Positions 14,945-22,867 of a DNA stretch of 23,388 nt are shown in pieces (within the stretch, counting starts at the first letter, position 1; each line of letters begins with the position of its first letter). Origin of the DNA: Longibacter sp051155795 (GTDB lineage Bacteria; Bacteroidota; Rhodothermia; Rhodothermales; Salinibacteraceae); NCBI RefSeq assembly GCF_051155795.1, contig NZ_DAXETW010000021.1, positions 1 through 23,388 on the forward strand, given 5' to 3'. The notes beneath the pieces are model-generated. The model had not been told where the DNA came from, searched no databases, and worked only from the letters and a program-made list of their open reading frames with translations. Both the position numbers and the translations under genes were made by a program.

Positions 14945-15346
14945 ATGCCCGAGGATCCCGTTCTGGCCCTCATTGCCCACGACGGCAAGAAGGCCGATCT
15001 CATCTCATTCGCTCACAAACACGTCGACCTTCTCCGTCGCTTTCGCCTCGTCGCCACCGGGACCACGGGCCAGATGCTCGCGGACGAGCTGGATCTGGAC
15101 GTGCGCCGATACCACTCCGGACCGCTCGGCGGGGATGTGCAGATCGCCGCGCGCATCGTCGAGGGAAATGTCTACGCCGTGGTCTTTTTCATCGACCCGC
15201 TTGGCAAGCACCCGCACGAACCGGACATTCAAACCCTTCTCCGCGCCTGCAACGTCCATAACGTACCGATCGCAACGAACGAATCAACCGCGAAACTCCT
15301 GCTGCAGAAAACGGCGGTTCAGGATTTGTTGCCGCCGGACGAATAA
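14945..15346 (+). CDS. mgsA: Methylglyoxal synthase
   Basis: The 133-residue enzyme converts dihydroxyacetone phosphate to methylglyoxal and phosphate, a phosphate-releasing bypass of lower glycolysis in the cytosol. Family motifs are intact: LIAHDGKK (9-16), ATGTTG (37-42) for phosphate binding, SGPLGGDVQIAARI (58-71) with catalytic Asp64, and DPLGKHPHEPDI (84-95) with His89/His91. It is about 20 residues shorter than the E. coli enzyme, mostly at the ends. Start at 14945 is taken because the longer frame from 14873 adds no family sequence. mltA follows after 49 nt, so the two are probably co-transcribed, although their functions are unrelated. Confidence 0.95.
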   Translation: MPEDPVLALIAHDGKKADLISFAHKHVDLLRRFRLVATGTTGQMLADELDLDVRRYHSGPLGGDVQIAARIVEGNVYAVVFFIDPLGKHPHEPDIQTLLRACNVHNVPIATNESTAKLLLQKTAVQDLLPPDE

Positions 15347-15395
15347 CCTGCAGCCCCCCGTCCAACCTCCGTTCTCCCATCGCATTTCCGGTTGC

Positions 15396-16634
15396 ATGCC
15401 CCGACGTCTATGTGTTCTGTTCGTCGTTTTCCTGTTCCTTGCCGGCTGCTCGTCTCCGGATGATGCGAAGAAGGATGTAGAGGCGACGTTTGACCTACGC
15501 CCTGTAGAGATCCGGCAACTCGATGGATGGCGTCCTACCGGCAATGCGGCGGCCCTCCGGGCATTCCGGCGGTCCTGCGAGGCGCTTGCCGACCGCCCGG
15601 CGGGCGCGCGGATGGTACCCGACCGTCCGGCGTTTGGCACGACGAGCGACTGGCTACCCGTCTGTGAAGAGGCACAGCAGGTAGAGGATTCCACGGATGC
15701 GGCCGCTCAGCGCTTTTTCCGGCGTGCGTTTCGGCCCTACCGCGTGGTGATGGGGACGAAGCGGGAGGGCCTGTTCACGGGCTACTACGAACCGCAGCTT
15801 CAGGGCTCGCGTCGCAAAACCGACGTTTTCTCTGAACCGCTCCATCGACCGCCCGCCGACCTCATCCGCGTCAACCTTGGCGATTTTCGGTCGTCGATGG
15901 ACGGAGAACGGCTCTTCGGGCGCGTGGATGGCAGTCGACTCGTGCCCTACTACGAGCGATCCCGGATTCAGGACGGCATCCTGTCCGGGCGCGGGCTGGA
16001 GATCGTGTACGTCGACAGCCGGGTCGATAAATTTTTCCTCCAGATTCAGGGCTCCGGGCGCGTGTTGCTGCGCGATTCGAGCCTGATCCGTGTCGGCTAC
16101 GCGGCGGCGAATGGGCAGCCGTACCGGGCGATCGGGCGTGACCTGATCGCGATGGAGGAGGTGGCCCGCGAGGACATGTCGATGCAGGCGATTCGACAGT
16201 GGATGGCAGAGCATCCCGATCGTACGGACGATCTGATGAACCGGAATCGCTCGTATGTTTTCTTTCGCGAGCGAACGGATCTCGACGCCGGGGAAGGACC
16301 GATCGGAGCGCAGGGTGTGCCGCTCACGGCAGGCCATTCCATTGCCGTGGACCCGCGTTTCCTGCCGTATGGTGCCCCACTATGGCTTTCGTCGTATCGC
16401 CCACTTACGGACATGGAGCAGGCGGCGGGCGTAGCGCCGGTTGATACCGTCGAGGGGCGCCCCGTCGCGCGCTTCCGCCGGATGATGATCGCGCAGGATA
16501 CAGGAGGGGCGATCCGGGGCGCCATCCGCGGCGACGTGTTCTGGGGCAGCGGCGATCGGGCGGCGGAGATCGCCGGCCGGATGCAGTCGCCCGGCACATA
16601 CGTCGTCTTCCTGCCCGACGGACTGGCTCCGTGA
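15396..16634 (+). CDS. mltA: Membrane-bound lytic murein transglycosylase A
   Basis: The 412-residue lipoprotein cuts peptidoglycan glycan strands, forming 1,6-anhydro ends, from an outer-membrane anchor. The lipobox is LAGC with lipidated Cys18. The MltA barrel domain is seen from about GLFTGYYEPQLQGS (125-138) through DKFFLQIQGSGRV (211-223). The C-terminal 3D domain has the catalytic Asp in IAQDTGGAIRG (365-375, Asp368 by alignment to the family pattern) and RGDVFWGSGDRA (378-389). Length is close to normal. Start at 15396 is required for the lipobox; the open frame extends far upstream through mgsA in another frame. The gene is convergent with ruvB across 343 bp. Confidence 0.94.
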   Translation: MPRRLCVLFVVFLFLAGCSSPDDAKKDVEATFDLRPVEIRQLDGWRPTGNAAALRAFRRSCEALADRPAGARMVPDRPAFGTTSDWLPVCEEAQQVEDSTDAAAQRFFRRAFRPYRVVMGTKREGLFTGYYEPQLQGSRRKTDVFSEPLHRPPADLIRVNLGDFRSSMDGERLFGRVDGSRLVPYYERSRIQDGILSGRGLEIVYVDSRVDKFFLQIQGSGRVLLRDSSLIRVGYAAANGQPYRAIGRDLIAMEEVAREDMSMQAIRQWMAEHPDRTDDLMNRNRSYVFFRERTDLDAGEGPIGAQGVPLTAGHSIAVDPRFLPYGAPLWLSSYRPLTDMEQAAGVAPVDTVEGRPVARFRRMMIAQDTGGAIRGAIRGDVFWGSGDRAAEIAGRMQSPGTYVVFLPDGLAP

Positions 16635-16691
16635 TGTACCGCTGGGTCACGCGCCCCGATCCTGGTCCGGGGGGGCTCCGGTCAGGCTGAC

Positions 16692-16817
16692 TCAGTTCAT
16701 CACCCAGTAGCCGATGATCGGGGGGATGGGGCCGTTGAACGACGTGTAGACCAGCATGCGCGGGCTCTCGGGCATGGGGCGGACGAAGACGGCATCGAAG
16801 GTCGAAAGGTCGGACAT
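16692..16817 (-). CDS. Possible 41-aa small protein
   Basis: A short frame from ATG 16817 encodes 41 residues beginning MSDLSTFDAVFVRPMPESP and ending in a hydrophobic, proline-containing tail (PIPPIIGYWVMN). Thirty-nine of its 41 sense codons end in G or C, as in the confirmed genes here, while codons just upstream in the same frame do not. This argues that it is translated, or is the end of a decayed gene. No Shine-Dalgarno and no known motif was recognised. It lies downstream of ruvB on the same strand, 160 bp past its stop, in the mltA/ruvB gap. Confidence 0.4.
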   Translation of the reverse strand: MSDLSTFDAVFVRPMPESPRMLVYTSFNGPIPPIIGYWVMN

Positions 16818-16977
16818 CAGGCGGTGGACATGAGGTAGTACAGAGACATCCACTCTCATGCAGGAGCGCCTGCGAATATCCCCGACGCGGCAATTCGTGT
16901 CGACAGGTTTACGCGTGTAACCGGGCTGTCGACGAGGGCCATCGGTCGTTCGTCCTTCAGAACGCGATTCCGAGTTG

Positions 16978-18036
16978 CTAAAGATCGCCGCGTCCATCCT
17001 CATCCTCGTCAAAGAGGGAGGGGCCTCGCCCCTTCGGCGGTTTTCGGTCGAAGTGGCGGTAGGCGCGGGGCAGAGCGATGCGTCCGCGAGGCGTCCGCTC
17101 GAGAAATCCCTCCTGGATGAGGTAGGGTTCGTAGACCTCCTCGATCGTACCCGAATCCTCCCCGACAGATACCGCGAGATTCTTTAGCCCGGTCGGCCCA
17201 CCGCCGAAGTTCTCGATCAGCGTCAGAAGAATGCGGGTGTCCATGTCGTCGAGCCCCTCTTCGTCAACGTCGAGCGCGTTCAGGGCTCGATCGGCAATCG
17301 CCTTTGTGATCTGGCCGTCGCCTTCGACCTCGGCGAAGTCTCGCGTGCGGCGGAGGAGCCGGTTGGCAATCCGCGGTGTTCCGCGCGACCGCCGCGCGAT
17401 CTCGTACGCCCCGTCGTCCGTCGCATCGACCTGCAGGATCCGCGCCGAGCGGAGTGTGATCTGCTGAAGCAGCGTCGCCGTGTAGTAGTCATAGCGGAAG
17501 TCAATGCCGAAGCGGGCGCGCAGGGGAGCGGTCAGGAGGCCCTTTCGCGTGGTCGCACCGATCAGCGTGAAGGGCGGCAATTCGATCTGCACCGTGCGAG
17601 CGTTCGGCCCCGCGTCGATCACAATGTCGATGCGGTAGTCCTCCATCGCGGAGTACAGGTATTCCTCGACGACGGAGCTCAGCCGGTGGATTTCGTCGAT
17701 GAACAGGACGTCCCCTTCCTCCAGGTTGGTGAGGACACCGGCAATATCGGCGGGCTTTTCGAGTACCGGTCCGCTCGTGGTCCGGATGCGCGCGGCCATT
17801 TCGTTCGCCACGATGTAGGCCAGCGTCGTTTTGCCCAGACCGGGCGGCCCCGAGAGGAGTACGTGGTCCAGGGCCTCGCTCCGCTGTAGAGCCGCCGTCA
17901 TAAAAATCCGGAGGTTCTCCTTGATTTTCTCCTGGCCGACGAACTCATCCAGGCTCTGCGGGCGGAGCTGGGTCTCGAGGTCAGCGTCCGCCGTGGAGGC
18001 ATCGGGACGGAGTGGTTCGGAGCGAGCGGAATCCAT
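16978..18036 (-). CDS. ruvB: Holliday junction branch-migration ATPase RuvB
   Basis: The 352-residue motor works with RuvA and RuvC to move and resolve Holliday junctions in recombinational repair. Walker A is GPPGLGKT (63-70), Walker B has DEIH (114-117), and sensor/arginine-finger sequence IGATTRKGLLTAPLRARFG (159-177) is intact. The C-terminal winged helix ends with TPRGRIALPRAYRHF, then a charged tail (KPPKGRGPSLFDEDEDGRGDL region) absent from the E. coli protein. ATG 18036 leaves about 20 residues before the conserved LRPQSLDEFVGQEKIKENL; the alternative ATG 18117 would add a low-complexity segment. ruvA and ruvC are not adjacent. It is divergent from rpoN. Confidence 0.96.
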   Translation of the reverse strand: MDSARSEPLRPDASTADADLETQLRPQSLDEFVGQEKIKENLRIFMTAALQRSEALDHVLLSGPPGLGKTTLAYIVANEMAARIRTTSGPVLEKPADIAGVLTNLEEGDVLFIDEIHRLSSVVEEYLYSAMEDYRIDIVIDAGPNARTVQIELPPFTLIGATTRKGLLTAPLRARFGIDFRYDYYTATLLQQITLRSARILQVDATDDGAYEIARRSRGTPRIANRLLRRTRDFAEVEGDGQITKAIADRALNALDVDEEGLDDMDTRILLTLIENFGGGPTGLKNLAVSVGEDSGTIEEVYEPYLIQEGFLERTPRGRIALPRAYRHFDRKPPKGRGPSLFDEDEDGRGDL

Positions 18037-18358
18037 AGGGGACGACGACGAGAGATCGGCACGAAACGGGTCAGGTTCAAGCCGGACAGGGGCGAAGGGT
18101 TTCGTTGCCCCGGGCACCGTCAGACGTCTGCCTTCACACAGGGATTACGCCGAAGTGCGCCGATCTAGCAAACCTTGATGAGAGGCTTGCGTTAAGAAAC
18201 AAGCAAACGGAATAGATATTGTGGTACCCACTCAACCCACGCAGCTTAGACCGGCGGAACGGAGGCATCGCGCGAGGACGCGGCATTTCGTGTCTCACAT
18301 CGTTTCGTTGCTCCACGGTCTTCCTCTTCTCTCGGATGCACCAGGTCGTCACAGTCTC
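18037..18358. other. ruvB/rpoN divergent region
   Basis: The 322-bp gap contains an AT-rich patch at about 18165-18222 that stands out against its GC-rich surroundings and probably holds both promoters. The leftward one can be modelled; the rightward TTG...TAGATATTG (18187-18221) has a spacer of 23 nt and is not convincing. Confidence 0.4.
18169..18199 (-). promoter_or_regulatory. Candidate ruvB promoter
   Basis: On the minus strand TTTC (18199-18196), a 19-nt spacer and AAGGTTTG (18176-18169) match TTTG-N19-21-TAnnTTTG with one mismatch in each box. The leader would be about 125 nt. Confidence 0.3.
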
Positions 18359-19912
18359 ATGCTTGAACTCCATCAAAAACAAGAACTTCAGCAGAAGCTT
18401 TCTCCGCAGCAGATTCAGTACATCAAGCTGCTGCAGCTCAACACCCTTGATCTTGAGATGCGGATCAAGGAAGAGCTGGAGGAGAACCCGTTGCTTGAGG
18501 AGGGCCTGGACGAAGAGGAGAAGCGGGAGGAGGAGCAGATCGACGCCACGGAGGCGGAGATGGAGAACGAACTGGAGACCGACGACGAGGATGAGTTCGA
18601 CGTCGAAGATCTGCTCAATAGCAGTGACGACCTGTACGGCTACAAGGCCAATCCGAATTACAGCGAGGACGACGATGATCGGGAGCGCCCGATGCGGTCG
18701 AGTACGACCCTGTCCGAGCAGCTCAAGAACCAGATGAGCTTTCTCAATATGTCGGAGACCGAGGAGATGGTCGCCGAGCAGATTATCGGATCCATCGACG
18801 AGGACGGCTACCTGCGTCGCGATCCGGAGTCGATCATCGACGACATCCTGTTTAATCAGGGCATCGAGCTCGAGGTCGATGACGTCGAACAGGTGCTGCG
18901 TCAGGTTCAGTCGCTCGATCCGCCGGGTATCGCCGCGCGGGACCTGCAGGAATGCCTGCTCCTTCAGCTATACCGGATGCCGGAGGACGTTGACGGGCGC
19001 AATACGGCGATCGAGATGCTGGAGGACCACTACAAGGCCTTCACGATGAAGCACTTTGGCAAGCTCAAAAAGCGCCTTGGTGTGGATGATCGCGAGCTCA
19101 AGACGGCCTTCGACCTGATTCAGCAGCGTCTGGACCCGAAGCCGGGCGAGGGGCAGTTTTCTGAAGAAACGAATTACATCACGCCGGACTTCACGGTTCG
19201 CTTCGTCGATGGCGAGTTCATCATTACCCTGAACGGCCGGAACGCGCCCGACCTGCACATCTCGCGGCACTACCGCAAGATGCTGGAGAAGCTTCGTGCT
19301 CAGAAAAAGCGGGAGAAGAAGAAGAAAGCGAAAGCGAAGGCGAAGGGGAAAAAAGACATTGACAAGGAGACGAAGCAGTTTCTGAAGAACAAATTCGACT
19401 CCGCCCGCTGGTTTATTAACTCGATCAACCAGCGCCGTCATACGATGACGCTTGTGATGGATGCGATCGTTCAGTTGCAGGAAGACTTTTTCCGCTACGG
19501 GGAAGGCAATCTGAAGCCGATGATCCTGCAGGACATTGCGGAGATCATCGACATGGACATTTCGACCGTGAGCCGCGTGGTGAACGGCAAGTACGTTCAA
19601 AGTGAGTTCGGTGTGTACGAGCTCAAATACTTCTTCTCTGAGGGACTGGAGACGGTGGACGGGGACGAGGTTTCCAACAAGGAGGTGAAGGCCGTCCTTC
19701 AACAGATCGTTGACGCGGAGGACAAGACGTCGCCCTATTCCGATCAGAAACTCGCGGACAAGCTGGAGGAGAAGGGGTTCAAGATCGCCCGACGTACGGT
19801 GTCGAAGTACCGCAAGCACCTGAGCATTCCGGTTGCTCGCCTGCGAAAGCAGATTGTCCTGGAGGACGGGGAGGAGGAAAAAGAGCAGGAGCCCGAAGGC
19901 GTGGGCGCCTGA
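18359..19912 (+). CDS. rpoN: RNA polymerase sigma-54 factor
   Basis: The 517-residue protein directs RNA polymerase to -24/-12 promoters, which open only with an AAA+ activator. Region I is the Gln/Leu-rich MLELHQKQELQQKLSPQQIQ start; region II (about 46-110) is extremely acidic; the core-binding domain spans about 120-300; a helix-turn-helix lies at DISTVSRVVNGKYVQSEFG (400-418); and the RpoN box is ARRTVSKYR (477-485). Odd: a Lys/Ala-rich insert at 316-332 (codons 19304-19354), partly built of AAR-GCG hexamers, splits the core-binding domain and looks like a slippage expansion, and the C-terminus adds an acidic tail after the box. ATG 18359 yields the family N-terminus. A terminator follows. 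No sigma-54 activator is encoded in the window. Confidence 0.96.
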   Translation: MLELHQKQELQQKLSPQQIQYIKLLQLNTLDLEMRIKEELEENPLLEEGLDEEEKREEEQIDATEAEMENELETDDEDEFDVEDLLNSSDDLYGYKANPNYSEDDDDRERPMRSSTTLSEQLKNQMSFLNMSETEEMVAEQIIGSIDEDGYLRRDPESIIDDILFNQGIELEVDDVEQVLRQVQSLDPPGIAARDLQECLLLQLYRMPEDVDGRNTAIEMLEDHYKAFTMKHFGKLKKRLGVDDRELKTAFDLIQQRLDPKPGEGQFSEETNYITPDFTVRFVDGEFIITLNGRNAPDLHISRHYRKMLEKLRAQKKREKKKKAKAKAKGKKDIDKETKQFLKNKFDSARWFINSINQRRHTMTLVMDAIVQLQEDFFRYGEGNLKPMILQDIAEIIDMDISTVSRVVNGKYVQSEFGVYELKYFFSEGLETVDGDEVSNKEVKAVLQQIVDAEDKTSPYSDQKLADKLEEKGFKIARRTVSKYRKHLSIPVARLRKQIVLEDGEEEKEQEPEGVGA

Positions 19913-19937
19913 AGGCGAGTTGCAGCCTGAATACCAG

Positions 19938-19985
19938 ACGGCTCGATGCCGGACCGCAGAGGTCTGGCGCCGAGCCGTTTTCTAT
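19938..19985 (+). terminator. Intrinsic terminator of rpoN
   Basis: ACGGCTCG (19938-19945) pairs with CGAGCCGT (19971-19978); the inner arms (19946-19955 and 19961-19970) continue the stem with one A-C mismatch and two G-U pairs to a 5-nt loop, followed by TTTTCTATT. It starts 26 nt after the rpoN stop. Confidence 0.85.
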
Positions 19986-20052
19986 TACCCATACCGGTTC
20001 GCCGGAGACCGCGACGGGCTGGGTGCCACCTACGCGTCTGCCGTCGCCGCGT

Positions 20053-20928
20053 CTACCAGAGTCGGATGTCGAGGCTGAGGCCGAAGAGGAACGAGGCGAT
20101 GTCCCGGTCCTCGGCGTTGAGGGGCAGCCCGACGGTGATCCCCGGCGCGACCCGGCGGAAGTCGAGGAGCGCGGTGGCCGCTAAATGGTGCCGGCTCTTG
20201 TCGCTGTAGGCGCCCGGGGCCGTCGTCGTCCCGCGGCCGGTAAAGGATAGGCCCGTGATCAGGCGCTGGCCTTCCCGCCACAGCTGCACGGCGTAGCGCA
20301 GGCGAAGGTCACGCTGCGTGATGGTCGTGCCCGCTCCGGTCTCCTCGTCGAAGACGCTGACCGCGAAGCCGCCCCGGACGCGAACGGAGGTCTTCTGACC
20401 GAGCATGAATCGCGTATTGCCCAGCAGGAAGGCCTGCCGTTCTTCTTCGATAAACGCCGCCCCGCGACCGTAGTCGGCCGCGCGGCCGAGGCGGGTGGCA
20501 AGCGATCCGTCGGCGACTGGAAGGCGCACGCCGACCTCAACGAGGAGCGGGATGCGGGTGCTGCTGAGCCCAAAGCCAAGCATCGGGTTGCCGAGCGCCA
20601 CATCGCTCTCGATCCCCGTACCGCTGGCGTGTGCTACCGGGAGTTCGCCGATAATCTCGATGTTTCGGTCCAGGGTATACGACGCCGAGAAAAAGAGGGC
20701 GCCGGTCGTAGCCCCCGGCGCATCGTCGTCGTACGCCGGACGAACGGCCTCCACGGAGAGCGTGGAGGGAAGGTACGGGCGGGTGAACATGGTCTGTGCC
20801 TGTGCAGGCGAAACGCTCGACAGCAAGAGGACAAGTAGAAGCAGAGAGCATCCGAACCACCTGCCGGGGAAGGCGACGAGGGCCTGATACGTACGACAAA
20901 GCCGCTCGACGGGGAAAAGCGTGCGCAT
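20053..20928 (-). CDS. Outer-membrane beta-barrel protein (porin/transporter-like)
   Basis: The 291-residue product has a long N-terminal segment with a hydrophobic core (FGCSLLLLVLLLSSVS, 25-40) and a likely cleavage site at PAQA (41-44). The rest is a series of short amphipathic beta strands with Gly and aromatic girdles (TGALFFSASYTLDRN, RIPLLVEVGVRLPVADG, FLLGNTRFMLG, KTSVRVRGGFAVSVFDE) ending in LSLDIRLW, a C-terminal aromatic residue as expected for barrel assembly. It resembles MetA-pathway-of-phenol-degradation type barrels, but I cannot name the family. ATG 20928 is preferred over an in-frame TTG at 20937. It is convergent with rpoN and divergent from the SufS-like gene. Confidence 0.75.
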   Translation of the reverse strand: MRTLFPVERLCRTYQALVAFPGRWFGCSLLLLVLLLSSVSPAQAQTMFTRPYLPSTLSVEAVRPAYDDDAPGATTGALFFSASYTLDRNIEIIGELPVAHASGTGIESDVALGNPMLGFGLSSTRIPLLVEVGVRLPVADGSLATRLGRAADYGRGAAFIEEERQAFLLGNTRFMLGQKTSVRVRGGFAVSVFDEETGAGTTITQRDLRLRYAVQLWREGQRLITGLSFTGRGTTTAPGAYSDKSRHHLAATALLDFRRVAPGITVGLPLNAEDRDIASFLFGLSLDIRLW

Positions 20929-21249
20929 GTTGAACAACCATTGATCTCACGAAACGAACGAGCACGCGGGAGAGAGCGGTGCACGCGTGACCGTCTATAC
21001 TCAGGTCTACGCAGGCTTGATGCAAATTGCTTGATCGGCGGATGCTTCTTTCGGTCTTGTCCCGTAGGTTATTCGTCACAATTCAACGAACGGGTCCCGT
21101 CCGCATTTGCTGTCTGACCCACTCGGGCTGTGCCGGCTCGACGCCACGAATGGCCGGCTGCGCCCGTTCTGCGAATGCTCAACTGGCGGAGTCCTCCCGC
21201 GGTTGATCGCTCGACTCACTGTTTCCACGCACCGGTTTCTGAACTCGAC
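20929..21249. other. Divergent region before the SufS-like gene
   Basis: In these 321 bp I see no gene. GCTTGAT is repeated directly at 21015-21021 and 21029-21035, again 14 nt apart, in the most AT-rich part; it may mark a regulator site. The SufS-like frame is open to 21130 but the added codons are not family-like. Confidence 0.35.
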
Positions 21250-22800
21250 ATGGATTCTACGGTCCGAACCCACATCGATCCGCTCGGAAGCCTGGCGGAG
21301 CGCCATCGTCGTCTGGAAGCCCTGCGGAGCTCGTTCACCGGGCTGCATACGACGTACCCGCTCGCCGACGGCACGACCGCACGGCGCACGTACCTCGACA
21401 GCGCCGCATCCAACCTGAGGCTCTCGGTCGCGGAGGACGTCGCAAACCGGGCGATGGCCCATTATGCCAACACGCACTCGCAGCTTCACTTTGGCGCGCG
21501 CATCATGACGGAGGTGTATCACCGGAGTCACGACATCGTGGCGGACTTCGTCGGCGCGGGGGCGGATGACACGGTGATCTTCTGCGGAAACGGCGTCACC
21601 GGCGGGCTGAACCGGATGGCGCGCGTGCTATCGGAGCAGCGCCCCGATCGCGACGTGGTGATCACGACGATGATGGAGCATCACGCCAACGACCTCCCCC
21701 ACCGGAAGCACGCGGGGACGGTCGTCCACGTCCCACTCGAGCAGGACCCGAACGGGGAAGCCGGTCGGGTGGACATGGACGCCTTGCAGGCTGCGATCGA
21801 CGAGCATGCCGACCGGTTGAACTACGTGGCCGTGACCGCTGCCTCTAACGTCACGGGCATCGTCAACCCGATTCATGAGATCGCACGGATGGCGCATGAC
21901 GCCGGCGCGCTGTGCGTCGTCGACGCCGCCCAGTCGGCCGCACATGTTCCGCTGTCGATGTGCGGAAACGCGCCGGATGAGCGGATTGACGTTCTCTGTC
22001 TCAGCGGCCACAAGATCTACGCTCCCGGGAGTCCAGGCGTCATCGTGGCTCGCGAAGATCTGTTTGCCGGCCTCGAGCCGCAGGAGGTCGGCGGTGGAAT
22101 CGTCGAGTTCGTCGATACGGAGCGCTACGTCGTGACGGACGACCTGCCGGAGCGCGAGGAAACCGGCACGCCGAATCTGCCGGGCGCCTTTCTGCTGGCG
22201 GCGACGCTCTACGTGCTGGGCCGGATCGGGATGGATCTGGTGGCAGAGGACGAGCGCGAGTTGACGCAGTACGCCCTGACGCATTTCGAGGCCATCGAGG
22301 GGTTGCATATCTACGGTTCACATCGTCTCGAAGTGGCCGAACGCATCGGCGTGATCACATTCAACCTGGACGGTCTCCCGCACGGCCTCGTGACGGCTAT
22401 TCTCAACGATTACTACGGGATCGCCGTCCGCAACGAGTGCTTCTGCGCGCAGCCGTTCGTCCGCCAGCTCCTCGGTATCAGCGATGAGCGAGGCGTGGCA
22501 CCGGCGTCGTGCACCGATACGTGCGGCCCGGAGGATGCGCCTGCCGCAGGGGATGGAGCACCGGCACGCGAGCAGCCCGGCATGGTGCGCATCTCGTTCG
22601 GTCTCTACAACACGAAAGACGATGTGGACCGCGCCGCCCGCGCGCTACGTGAGATCGTCGAGCGCGCGGATGAGTACCGGGAGGCCTATCGCCCGGTCGG
22701 CGATGGAAGCGGCGACTGGGTGCACCGGGACTTCTCGTTCGATCCGGACACCGCCTTTTCGATAGAACGGACGGTGGACCACTGGCTGACGTCCGTGTGA
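21250..22800 (+). CDS. SufS-like class V aminotransferase / cysteine desulfurase homologue
   Basis: The 516-residue PLP enzyme has the class V fold: His144 in MEHHAND stacks on PLP, Asp225 in VVDAAQS binds its ring nitrogen, and Lys255 in LSGHKIYAPGSPG forms the Schiff base. Cys399 in NECFCAQPF aligns with the catalytic Cys of SufS ('HCAQP'), so desulfurase or selenocysteine-lyase chemistry is possible. It is about 100 residues longer than SufS: an extra N-terminus (1-42), a low-complexity insert with Cys421 and Cys425 (about 411-442), and a C-terminal extension (480-516). No sufB, sufC, sufD, sufE or sufU gene is adjacent, so a role outside Fe-S assembly is plausible. ATG 21250 precedes the first family-like sequence. 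The ECF sigma gene follows 67 nt later. Confidence 0.87.
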   Translation: MDSTVRTHIDPLGSLAERHRRLEALRSSFTGLHTTYPLADGTTARRTYLDSAASNLRLSVAEDVANRAMAHYANTHSQLHFGARIMTEVYHRSHDIVADFVGAGADDTVIFCGNGVTGGLNRMARVLSEQRPDRDVVITTMMEHHANDLPHRKHAGTVVHVPLEQDPNGEAGRVDMDALQAAIDEHADRLNYVAVTAASNVTGIVNPIHEIARMAHDAGALCVVDAAQSAAHVPLSMCGNAPDERIDVLCLSGHKIYAPGSPGVIVAREDLFAGLEPQEVGGGIVEFVDTERYVVTDDLPEREETGTPNLPGAFLLAATLYVLGRIGMDLVAEDERELTQYALTHFEAIEGLHIYGSHRLEVAERIGVITFNLDGLPHGLVTAILNDYYGIAVRNECFCAQPFVRQLLGISDERGVAPASCTDTCGPEDAPAAGDGAPAREQPGMVRISFGLYNTKDDVDRAARALREIVERADEYREAYRPVGDGSGDWVHRDFSFDPDTAFSIERTVDHWLTSV

Positions 22801-22867
22801 CGTCCGGTGCCGGGCGGCATCCCTCATCGGTTTCTTTCCAGTTCCTCGCTTTTGTTTTCCCCCACGC

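Noticed and set aside
18968..19819. 283-codon ORF antisense to rpoN
   Set aside because: Shadow of the well-supported sigma-54 gene; no recognisable family.
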